Assembly (NCBI GenBank): GCA_020638675.1
Contig: JACKID010000001.1
Location: 2,108,001 to 2,172,000, forward strand
Direction of reading: 5' to 3'
DNA from: Planctomycetota bacterium
GTDB taxonomy: Bacteria; Planctomycetota; UBA8742; UBA2392
Length of the DNA stretch: 64,000 bases
Part shown: piece after piece, positions 14,602-21,650 of the stretch
Position numbering within the stretch: the first letter of the stretch is position 1
Layout of the letters: every line of letters begins with the position of its first letter
The notes under the pieces: generated by a model
Told to the model about the DNA's origin: nothing
Database searches by the model: none
The model's input: the letters and a program-made list of their open reading frames with translations, nothing else
Made by a program: the position numbers and the translations under genes

Positions 14602-16227
14602 TCAGGAATGAGTGGCTTTCTCGAAGTGCCAGCCGCCGCCGGCGTCAATCCGGATGCCCTGCCACGCGGCAAGCCATGCCTCTGCCAGTGATGCAGAATA
14701 GAGCGGAACAATCGGCCGATACTTGTCGTGGACGGACTTCTCGAGGCCTTCGAAAATCGCGTTGCGCTTGCCCTCGTCCCGCTCGGCGCGCGCCTTGGCA
14801 AGCTGCGATTCGACTTCCGCTTCGTAGAAATGCGCCACGTTCGACCAGCCCGGCTTGCCGTCTGGACCGCTCAACAGTGGAGTCCAGAAGTCGTCAGGTT
14901 GGGCTGTCTCACCCATCCAGCCGAGCAGCATCAGGTCGTAGTCCCCCGCTTCGATGGCCTCTACCATCTCCCGCATGCTCAGCGCCTGGAGCTTCACTTC
15001 AATTCCGACGGCCTCAAGCTGTTGGCGGATCAGGTCCGCAACCGTGTTCGGCTGACCCAGATACGGGCGTGGCACAGATGGAAAGACCAGGCGCAACGGC
15101 CTCTCCGGAGCCCCGGTCTGCTCGACCAGCTTCTTTGATTCCGCCAAAGCGGCGTCAGTAGCCAGCTCGTCGCCCTTCGGTTTGTAGTCCTTCGGATGGC
15201 CCGGGGTGACTTCCGGCAGCAACACGTACTGAGGGGTCACGCCTTCACCGAGCTTCTCGGCAATTGCGTCGCGGCGAATCGCGAGGGCAATGGCCTTGCG
15301 CAGCTTCAACTCGGCCGTCGGGCGGTCCGCTTCCTTGTCGCAGTTCAACCCCAGGTAGCAGATGTTCTCCGCCGGGCGGACACTCAGGTGCACAGCCTCG
15401 TTTTCAGCTAGCGCGGCACGTTCCGTAGACGGCACGCCTGCAACGAAGTCGAACGTACCCTCTACCAGCCGCTCACTACGAGACTTGGCATCAAGCACTG
15501 TGGTGATCACCAGCTCGTCCACCGTGGGTTTGCCGCCCCAGTAAGCATCGTGCGCCTTCAGGCGAATCTCGTCCCGACCGAAGTCATCCGGATCATCCAA
15601 CCGGAATGGACCAGTGCCACACGGATGCTTGCTAAGCCAGCTGGTTCGATCAGATGGCGTTTTGATTTTCTCGAGCGCCTGTAGCGTCGTCGGGCTGATG
15701 ATCGCGGCACAGAAAAGTCCGACTGTTGAGATGAAGCGGTTGTCCGGCGTGTTCAGCGTGATGACCACGGTTCGTGCATCAGGCGCCAGGATGGACTCGA
15801 CCACCGAAAAGTACTCCTCGGCATAGGGCATCATGGTGCCACTGGTGACGCCATCTGGTTCGCGGGCGCGATCAAGACTGCGCTTCACGGCGACGGCGTC
15901 CATCGCCGTGCCGTCTTGGAATTTCACGCCGCTGCGCAAGCGGAACACCCATGATTTCAGGTCGTCGCTTACCTTCCAGCTTTCCGCGAGGCAGGGTTTC
16001 CACGTCATCGGGAACTCATCCGAGCGCTGAACCAGGCTCTCATAGATCAACGAAATCACCTCGGCGTCGCCGCCAGAGCTGGTGGCCATCGGGTCCAGTA
16101 TCTCGCTGCGGTCGCCTCGGACGACGCGCAGTCTTGTACCGGGCTTCACCGGGTCGGCCTTCACGCTCGGGACGAACGTAGCCATCGCAGCCAGGACACA
16201 GACGACTAATACAATGAAAGACTTCAT
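14602..16227 (-). CDS. Family 5 extracellular solute-binding protein, paralogue without lipobox
   Basis: 541 aa. A cleavable Sec signal peptide (M-K-S-F-I-V-L ... S-V-K-A, cleavage near 25) replaces the lipobox of its paralogue, so this copy should be free in the periplasm. The family 5 signatures are present: E-I-L-D-P-M-A-T-S-S-G-G-D, L-A-E-S-W-K-V-S-D, L-R-S-G-V-K-F-Q-D-G and L-R-K-A-I-A-L-A-I-R-R. The two genes probably arose by tandem duplication. It overlaps the yceH-like gene upstream by 4 nt and is followed after 74 nt by the lipoprotein copy and then the permease. Confidence 0.9.
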   Translation of the reverse strand: MKSFIVLVVCVLAAMATFVPSVKADPVKPGTRLRVVRGDRSEILDPMATSSGGDAEVISLIYESLVQRSDEFPMTWKPCLAESWKVSDDLKSWVFRLRSGVKFQDGTAMDAVAVKRSLDRAREPDGVTSGTMMPYAEEYFSVVESILAPDARTVVITLNTPDNRFISTVGLFCAAIISPTTLQALEKIKTPSDRTSWLSKHPCGTGPFRLDDPDDFGRDEIRLKAHDAYWGGKPTVDELVITTVLDAKSRSERLVEGTFDFVAGVPSTERAALAENEAVHLSVRPAENICYLGLNCDKEADRPTAELKLRKAIALAIRRDAIAEKLGEGVTPQYVLLPEVTPGHPKDYKPKGDELATDAALAESKKLVEQTGAPERPLRLVFPSVPRPYLGQPNTVADLIRQQLEAVGIEVKLQALSMREMVEAIEAGDYDLMLLGWMGETAQPDDFWTPLLSGPDGKPGWSNVAHFYEAEVESQLAKARAERDEGKRNAIFEGLEKSVHDKYRPIVPLYSASLAEAWLAAWQGIRIDAGGGWHFEKATHS

Positions 16228-16871
16228 GATGGCTCGCTGGTGGGGGAGACGCCGAGTTGCTGCTCGAGCGCTGCTACACGCGCCTCGAGGGCGGCGATGC
16301 GTTCTTCGAGCGCGGGACTTGTGGTTCGCACGGTTACTCGGGCCGATGCGCTGGGCTCGGCGGCAGTGGGGGCTTCGTCTTCGGGGTACAGGCAGTGCGC
16401 CCAGACGACGCCCCTTGAGCGATTGGGGTCGCTGATGCGTTTGGCCAGCGGATCTTCGCGTGTCGACAGCTCTTCGAGCACCTTGTGCAGCGTCGGCAGG
16501 TCCGGGATTGCGGCCATACGGCTGGCGCGCTGGCGCAGCTCGCCCTCGGTCTGCGGCCCGCGCAGCAGCAACTCAGCCAACACGGCGGCCTGTTCGTTGT
16601 TCAGCGCGAGGTTCGCAACGAGCGCCTCTTCCCACTTGCTGACGCGGCTGCCGGCCCCGAAAAACTCTGTCGCCATGCTGCGGCGCTTGAGGCCCTGCAG
16701 TGTCTCGATCACGTCTGTTTCGCTGTAGTCGGTCTCCGGGTCGCGTGCGGACTTCTGGTTACAGCCGTTGGTCAGCGAGTTCAGAGACAGCGGATAATTC
16801 TGCGGCGTCGACAGCGACTTCTCAATCAGCGTGCCGATCACGCGGCGCTCAATCGGGCTCAATGTTTCCAT
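16224..16871 (-). CDS. yceH: YceH-like DUF480 protein
   Basis: 215 aa from ATG 16871, chosen because GGAGGA lies just upstream. It matches DUF480/YceH: L-S-P-I-E-R-R-V-I-G-T-L-I-E-K, P-Q-N-Y-P-L-S-L-N, N-G-C-N-Q-K-S-A-R-D-P, and the second winged-helix repeat with L-L-L-R-G-P-Q-T-E-G-E-L-R. The last 35 residues form a short coiled coil (E-E-R-I-A-A-L-E-A-R-V-A-A-L-E-Q-Q-L). The family is a tandem winged-helix protein of poorly defined function. It overlaps the solute-binding protein gene by 4 nt and may be the first gene of that operon. Confidence 0.9.
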   Translation of the reverse strand: METLSPIERRVIGTLIEKSLSTPQNYPLSLNSLTNGCNQKSARDPETDYSETDVIETLQGLKRRSMATEFFGAGSRVSKWEEALVANLALNNEQAAVLAELLLRGPQTEGELRQRASRMAAIPDLPTLHKVLEELSTREDPLAKRISDPNRSRGVVWAHCLYPEDEAPTAAEPSASARVTVRTTSPALEERIAALEARVAALEQQLGVSPTSEPS

Positions 16872-16931
16872 GGCGTCCTCCGCGCGCATTGTAGTGGGGG
16901 AGGCGACAATGGCGAGGGCCCCTGGAAAGCA

Positions 16932-16960
16932 GGAAACCCCGGCACGGGGCCGGGGTTTCC
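16932..16960 (-). terminator. Probable terminator hairpin after the thioredoxin-like gene
   Basis: GGAAACCCCGGC and GCCGGGGTTTCC form a perfect 12-bp stem with a 5-nt loop, 15 nt after the stop of the 16975-17952 gene. There is no clear U-run, so termination is inferred from position. Confidence 0.6.
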
Positions 16961-16974
16961 GTAGTGCTCGCTGT

Positions 16975-17952
16975 CTATTCGAACCGCTTGGCCATTTCCG
17001 CCGCTTCCTTGCCGGCCGGCGTGTCGGGGTACTTCTTGGCGATCTTCTCAAGAGCCTTCTTGGCACTGGACGCGCGCATGTCCTCGAGCTTGGGCTTCAG
17101 CTTGTCGAGTTCTTCCTGCGCCTTGGCAGTGTCCTTGTACTCTTTGGACTTCTCAAGTTCCTTGAGTTCATCGCTCCACTTGTCGCCGAGTTCCGAGCCC
17201 TTGAACTTGGTAGAAGCCTCGCCGAGCACTTCCCCAAGCTTCACCAGATTGCCGCTGTCGCGCAGCTTGGTAATTTTGCCGTTGTACAGATCCACATGCT
17301 TCTGGATGAGGCCTTCGAGATACTGCGCATCCGACTTGACGGTTTCGTCGGTCGCTTCCGCTTCGGTCTTCTTGACGTCAGCAAGAGCCTTGCCCAACTC
17401 ACCGTTGTCGAAGGACTTGACGGCGCCCTTCAGTTCCTTCGACAGTTCCTTGTCTACCTTCGTCGGAGCAAGATCCTTGATCCACTCCTCAACCTTTGAG
17501 CCGTCGACGCTTGATGGATGGCCTTCGAACAGGCACCTGCCTTCTGCATCAAGGACCCAGCAGTGGGGGATGCCACGCGTTTCGTACAGGCTGCCGATGT
17601 CGGCCTTCACGACGCCGTAGGTTGCGCTCTTGCCCTCAATCAACTTGCTCTGGATCAGGTTGGCGTCTTCCTTGCTGACCGCAATAATCTCAAAGCCCTT
17701 CTCGCGGTACTTGTCATTCAGTTCCTGCAGGTGGGGAACCCCCGCCATGCAAGGACCTCACCAAGTCGCCCAGCTTTCGATCAGAACGACACGGCCGCGG
17801 AACTGGTCGAGTTCCGTCTCGCCACCTGGGAAATTCCAGCTCTTGTCGAACTTGAAGTTGGGGCCCATATCCCCAACGCCAAGCGCGCTCAGGCTGCCGG
17901 CAAAGACCATTGCCGTGACTGCAGCCAGCGCAAACATGGAAATGCGTTTCAT
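16975..17952 (-). CDS. Exported TlpA/thioredoxin-like protein, probable selenoprotein (UxxC active site)
   Basis: 325 aa if TGA 17760-17758 is read as selenocysteine (residue 65). The frame starts at ATG 17952 after GGGAGAG, with signal peptide M-K-R-I-S-M-F-A-L ... S-L-S-A-L. It reads V-V-L-I-E-S-W-A-T-W, then TGA, then G-P-C-M-A-G-V-P-H-L-Q in the same frame: the TGA replaces the first Cys of the TlpA W-C-G-P-C motif. The thioredoxin fold continues through I-I-A-V-S-K-E-D and R-G-I-P-H-C-W-V-L-D (cis-Pro) to about residue 165. A long charged helical region of TPR/coiled-coil kind follows. A SECIS-like hairpin lies directly after the TGA. The protein would be a periplasmic thiol oxidoreductase. 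The alternative is a nonsense mutation, but both halves keep intact coding and no frameshift is seen. Confidence 0.8.
17723..17755 (-). promoter_or_regulatory. Bacterial SECIS-like hairpin after the in-frame TGA
   Basis: On the - strand, starting 3 nt after TGA, U-C-C-U-(U)-G-C-A pairs with U-G-C-A-G-G-A. After a bulged U, GG pairs with CC, then C/A mismatch, then GGGG pairs with CCCC around the loop GUU. The loop is at +19 to +21 after the TGA. Known bacterial SECIS elements have a 4-16 bp upper stem and an apical loop with an early G, 16-37 nt after UGA; the E. coli fdhF loop is at almost the same distance. Confidence 0.65.
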
Positions 17953-18033
17953 CTGCTCTCTCCCGTCGTGTGAGGACGACTTGGTTGGTGATCGTACGGA
18001 CTTTAACACGGGCGAAGCGCCCAGAGCCTCCTA

Positions 18034-19272
18034 TTAATTAGTTGTTGATTGGGGACGCATTTTCTTACGCCACAAGTTCTGTGCGATCACCACAAATCCT
18101 GCCAAAACAGCACTTAGGAACAGAAGGCCAGAATCGTCAGTAGTGCTGCAACCGCCCTCACCTTCGGCTTCCTTGGATTTGGGCTTCGGTGGGGACTTCG
18201 AAAGGTTGATGACGTCCCCGCTGATCAAGTTGGGGCTCGTCACAAAGAAGTCCGCGGCGGCGCCCAATGCCCCAAGCACATCGGTCCGAACGATCGAGAC
18301 TTCGACGGTGGCATTGGTGCCGGAACCGAAGTCGATCCCGACCCAGAACGTGCGCGCGCTGCCGCTTGGAATGTCGGTCAGTGTCTGGATCGGCGAGCCA
18401 TCGAAGGTCACGCTGATCACGCTGCCTGCGATAACCCACTTGCCAACATCCGTCGGGATGTGCGACAGAATCAGAACCTCGCCGCTGCCCGGCTCAAACG
18501 CAGAGTCACCGTCGTCCTGCCACAGGGTCAAGCGGGTCACAGCGGCCGTCTGGGCCGAATTGGCGCAGGTAACGGAGATCGTAATCGAGGCGAGGTCGAT
18601 ACCCTGAAGCTGGCCGGGCCCGGTCGGCGTGAGGCTGCTGACCGCGAACTGCAGTGCCGGCGCGTTCGTCTTGCCGTAGTAGGCGTTGCGCGGCGCGCTC
18701 GGATTGCCGGTGCCGGGGGCCAGCTGGTTCTCGCTGTGCCGAATCGAGATGTCGTTCGACGTCGCGACAGCGCTGCTGGTGATTGTATCTGTGCCGGGGT
18801 TTGTCAGCACGATGTCTGCCTGGGGATCGATGCTGAAGTTGTAGCTCTCGCCGTACACTACCGGGTTTGTGCCGATATCGACGCGTAACTGAAGCGTTCG
18901 GATGACTCCGCCGGGCGCTGTGAACGTTTCCGTGAACGTGATGTCGTCCGTGGTGCCGTTGGGAACGATGGTGCTGGTCTCATCCAACTCCTCTAACGCG
19001 TCGAACGTTCCGTTGCCGTCAGCATCAAAGAAAGCCCGGACCCTGGTAAAGGCCTCATCGGCCAGGCCGAAATTGCTGATGTGGACCGTGATGGAGTCGA
19101 TGTCCACGGACCCGCCGGTCGGTTGCAGCACGAATCTGGCCACCTCGACGTCTGTGTCGTTGAGTTGGTTGCCGAAGTCCGGGCCGGTGGTGCCGGACAG
19201 ATTGAAGGCAAGGTTCGCGGCCGAAGCGGGTACAGCCAGCAGCAGCAGAATCGCGGCGATAACGGCCCGCAT
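18034..19272 (-). CDS. Exported protein with C-terminal GGCST membrane-anchor signal
   Basis: 412 aa. It has an N-terminal signal peptide (M-R-A-V-I-A-A-I-L ... P-A-S-A). The body is beta-rich and Thr/Gly/Asp-rich, with an EF-hand-like loop D-A-D-G-N-G-T-F-D-A-L-E-E near 94-106 that probably binds calcium. Two similar halves share a D-I-D-S-I-T-V / D-L-A-S-I-T-I strand pattern. The C-terminus is a Lys/Pro/Glu linker, then E-G-G-C-S-T-T, a hydrophobic helix and W-R-K-K-M-R, the same layout as in the two S8 proteases downstream on this strand. The family is not recognised; it is probably a surface-anchored structural or binding protein. AAAGGA precedes the ATG. Confidence 0.75.
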   Translation of the reverse strand: MRAVIAAILLLLAVPASAANLAFNLSGTTGPDFGNQLNDTDVEVARFVLQPTGGSVDIDSITVHISNFGLADEAFTRVRAFFDADGNGTFDALEELDETSTIVPNGTTDDITFTETFTAPGGVIRTLQLRVDIGTNPVVYGESYNFSIDPQADIVLTNPGTDTITSSAVATSNDISIRHSENQLAPGTGNPSAPRNAYYGKTNAPALQFAVSSLTPTGPGQLQGIDLASITISVTCANSAQTAAVTRLTLWQDDGDSAFEPGSGEVLILSHIPTDVGKWVIAGSVISVTFDGSPIQTLTDIPSGSARTFWVGIDFGSGTNATVEVSIVRTDVLGALGAAADFFVTSPNLISGDVINLSKSPPKPKSKEAEGEGGCSTTDDSGLLFLSAVLAGFVVIAQNLWRKKMRPQSTTN

Positions 19273-19675
19273 GTGGAATCCTTTCGGGGTGTGTCAGGGT
19301 GAAACTGATAATAGCGCAAGATGTTGGCCGCGTAATGGGCGGCGTGCGTGTAAAGTTGCGGCAGCGACAGACCGAGTCGACCGCAAACGGCCTCACGTAA
19401 GGCGTCAGGGCCAAACCACCCTCCCGGGCCCAACCGGACATAACATCGATTATCGGACGTAGGAACTGTGGCGACAGGGATAGCGTGGTGCGGATCGCGC
19501 CGCCTGTGCGGGCGCAGGCGCAGGTGCGGTGAGTTTGTCGGCCCAATGCCCTGGCTAATCGCAAGAGCGGATTCGGGTATGTCAGGAAAGGATACTCCGG
19601 GTCGCCCGGACCCTCAGAAAGCGATTCTGGGGCATTTTCGCGGGTTTGCCTCCGGAACATGCTTGAATTGTGGGT
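19273..19675. other. 403-bp gene-free stretch with a possible - strand promoter
   Basis: No gene is well supported. On the - strand a TATTAT box (19313-19308) lies 35 nt before the gene at 19272 and could be its -10 element, with no good -35. A - strand frame from TTG 19433 has coding-like codon use (it reads W-F-G-P-D-A-L-R-E-A-V) and runs into the downstream gene in another frame. It has no ribosome binding site and may be a gene remnant. Confidence 0.3.
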
Positions 19676-20110
19676 CTACGGGAGACGTGCCAGTGGAAGC
19701 CGGAATTCGAGGCTCCGTCGTGCCAACGTCAGCACTGTTTCGTGCCCTGCCGTGTCCACGGACAGGTCTTGAACCGCGCGCAGCAGCTCTCTGCTGCTCC
19801 CTACCCAGATCTCTCGCTCGGCCAGGTCGCGCACCTGGAACAGAAAATCATGCTCACCAGGAAGCCACAAGTCGGGCAGGCGAAGCTGATCGCCGACCGA
19901 TGCCACCAGCGCACCCCAAGCCTTGTCCCCCACTGCCACAGTTTCAAAAGGCGCTGTGGGGGACTCTTCCCAGTTCAGGGCGTGGGGGAGTTCCTTGTTT
20001 ATCCAGTGTCGCCAGGCCGAAACCGCGCCTGCGACCACGTCTTCATCGGCTTCTTCCAGCGGCAAGAGCGTGGTGTACAGGCGTGTCAGCGTGCCCAGAT
20101 GCAGTTTCAT
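19676..20110 (-). CDS. Hypothetical protein coupled to the HNH gene
   Basis: 144 aa, no signal peptide or membrane segment. It looks like a mainly helical soluble protein (L-T-R-L-Y-T-T-L-L-P-L-E-E-A-D-E-D at the start), with Trp residues conserved-looking in W-R-H-W and W-E-E-S. I do not recognise a family. Its ATG overlaps the stop of the HNH gene by 4 nt (20107-20110), so the two are almost certainly translated together and may act together. Its codon use resembles that of its neighbours. Confidence 0.65.
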   Translation of the reverse strand: MKLHLGTLTRLYTTLLPLEEADEDVVAGAVSAWRHWINKELPHALNWEESPTAPFETVAVGDKAWGALVASVGDQLRLPDLWLPGEHDFLFQVRDLAEREIWVGSSRELLRAVQDLSVDTAGHETVLTLARRSLEFRLPLARLP

Positions 20111-20568
20111 TTCCAGAGGACTTTCTGTCCGCGGCGCAAATCCATGCTGATGTTGCCGCTCCAGATGCGCTGGTCAACGTCGTAGACGGCGTGGCAGAAC
20201 TGGCAGAGCGCAGCCAGGTTCTCATCTGCGCAGTTCGTGGGGTCGTGGTCCAGATGCGCCGTCTGCAGCACGACGATGCTCTCCCGGATCTCCGGCGGGC
20301 GTCCGCCCGTCATGATCACGTGCTTCCACCACTGCTCTTTCGGCCAAGGCTCTGGCCCCGGCAGCTTCTTGCCGTGGCGGTTGTACCACTGGCCGTGCAT
20401 GGCCCAGCAATTGTTGGCCCCCACCAGAACGGCTTCACCGTGCGGCTTGGCGCACCACTCGCAAACACCGGCCGCACGCTCGAAACGTATGCGGCGGCTG
20501 ATTCGCGCCCAGTTCTTCGGGTACTTCTTCTTCTGCGCGTTACGCCGGCGCTCGACCGGATCGTCCAT
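20107..20568 (-). CDS. HNH endonuclease-like protein
   Basis: 153 aa with a recognisable HNH nuclease fold. A first zinc pair is C-E-W-C (about 36-39), the core strand-turn is Q-T-A-H-L-D-H-D-P-T-N-C, and the closing part is N-L-A-A-L-C-Q-F-C-H-A-V-Y-D. The basic N-terminus (R-R-R-N-A-Q-K-K-K-Y-P-K-N-W) would contact DNA. A Trp/Pro-rich insert (about 75-90) separates the two zinc half-sites and is longer than usual. The second gene of the pair overlaps its stop. HNH proteins serve in phages, restriction and DNA repair; the role here is open. Confidence 0.8.
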   Translation of the reverse strand: MDDPVERRRNAQKKKYPKNWARISRRIRFERAAGVCEWCAKPHGEAVLVGANNCWAMHGQWYNRHGKKLPGPEPWPKEQWWKHVIMTGGRPPEIRESIVVLQTAHLDHDPTNCADENLAALCQFCHAVYDVDQRIWSGNISMDLRRGQKVLWK

Positions 20569-20639
20569 AGCCCCCCACTGTCTGCAACTCCCGATGTCCA
20601 GTGTACATCACCGTGCGACACGAACTTCGGTGGGTGTGT

Positions 20640-20668
20640 TTGACTTCACCCCTGCGCGTGGCTACGGT
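20640..20668 (+). promoter_or_regulatory. Candidate sigma70-type promoter for dapA
   Basis: TTGACT (20640-20645), a 17-nt spacer and TACGGT (20663-20668), 31 nt before the dapA ATG. The -35 is good and the -10 weak. Confidence 0.45.
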
Positions 20669-20698
20669 CGACGCAGCAAGCCGAGCAGAGGACGGAGC

Positions 20699-21577
20699 AT
20701 GTTTGAAGGCGCAATTACCGCATTGATCACGCCGTTTCAGGACGACCTGAGCGTAGACTTCGAGGCGCTGGACAGGCTGATTGAGCGCCAGATCGAGCAA
20801 GGCATTGAGGGCATCGTCCCATGCGGCAGCACCGGCGAAGCCATCACCCTGACACTGGACGAGCGCTGCGCGGTCATTGAGCGCACAGTGAAGACGGTCA
20901 ACAAACGCGTTCCCGTCATTGCCGGCACCGGTGGCAGCGCGACGGCCGAAGTCGTCGAGGCCACGAAACGCGCACTCAAACTCGGCGCGGACGGCGCGCT
21001 GATCAACACTCCCGCCTACAACAAGCCGCAACAGGAAGGCCTGTATCTGCACTATGCAGCCGTCGCAAAGGCCGCGCCGGAGCTCCCGGTGATGCTCTAC
21101 AACATCCCGGGACGCACGGCCGTGCTGATGGAAACCTCAACGATGGAGCGTCTGTGCAGCGAGTTCCCGAAGGTGTTTGTCGCGTACAAGGACGCAACCG
21201 GCAACCTGAAACAGACGGAAGAAGTGCTGCGCCGGACGAAACTGACTGTGCTGTCAGGCGATGACGGGCTGACGCTGCCGATGATCAGCCTTGGCGCGAA
21301 GGGCATCGTGAGCGTCGCGGGCAATGTGATTCCGAACCAGGTTCGGCAGCTCTCTGACTTGGCGCGTGCAGGCAAGCTTGCGGAGGCCGCTGCGCAGAAC
21401 CACAAGAACACGCCTGTGGTCGACGCCTGCTTCGTCGAGAGCAACCCTGTTCCGGCAAAGTGGGGGGCGCACCTGCAGGGCTTGTGCAAGCCGCACGCCC
21501 GCCTGCCGCTGGCCCCGCTTACAGAGAAGAACCGCGAAGTTGTGCGCAAGGCGCTCGCCGACATCGGCGTTCTCTAG
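20699..21577 (+). CDS. dapA: 4-hydroxy-tetrahydrodipicolinate synthase
   Basis: 292 aa from ATG 20699 (GAGGA upstream); the frame is open further upstream but without homology. It condenses pyruvate with aspartate semialdehyde in lysine and diaminopimelate synthesis. The TIM-barrel signatures are all present: G-A-I-T-A-L-I-T-P-F, G-S-T-G-E-A near 43-48, the tyrosine motif V-M-L-Y-N-I-P-G-R, and the Schiff-base lysine in V-A-Y-K-D-A-T-G-N. S-L-G-A-K-G-I-V-S-V and the C-terminal N-P-V-P-A-K-W also fit. It stands alone here, convergent with the first S8 protease gene, with no other lysine-pathway genes beside it. Confidence 0.93.
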   Translation: MFEGAITALITPFQDDLSVDFEALDRLIERQIEQGIEGIVPCGSTGEAITLTLDERCAVIERTVKTVNKRVPVIAGTGGSATAEVVEATKRALKLGADGALINTPAYNKPQQEGLYLHYAAVAKAAPELPVMLYNIPGRTAVLMETSTMERLCSEFPKVFVAYKDATGNLKQTEEVLRRTKLTVLSGDDGLTLPMISLGAKGIVSVAGNVIPNQVRQLSDLARAGKLAEAAAQNHKNTPVVDACFVESNPVPAKWGAHLQGLCKPHARLPLAPLTEKNREVVRKALADIGVL

Positions 21578-21598
21578 CGCGAGCCGCGTTCATGAAGC

Positions 21599-21625
21599 GA
21601 GGCGGCAGCCGCGTGCTGCCGCCTC
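21599..21625. terminator. Hairpin between dapA and the convergent protease gene
   Basis: GAGGCGGCAGC and GCTGCCGCCTC form an 11-bp perfect stem with loop CGCGT. It lies 21 nt after dapA and 25 nt after the stop of the protease gene on the other strand. U-tracts are weak on both sides. Confidence 0.6.
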
Positions 21626-21650
21626 GATCCATTTCTTGAATAGTGAGCAC

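Noticed and set aside
16975..17748. Reading the C-terminal part of the thioredoxin-like gene as a separate gene starting at ATG 17748
   Set aside because: It would lack the signal peptide, first beta strands and first active-site residue, has no ribosome binding site, and its frame continues upstream exactly through the TGA.
16975..17952. A frameshifted pseudogene as the explanation of the split thioredoxin-like gene
   Set aside because: Both halves are in one frame with a single TGA at the Cys position; no insertion or deletion is needed. A nonsense mutation remains possible but does not explain the hairpin.
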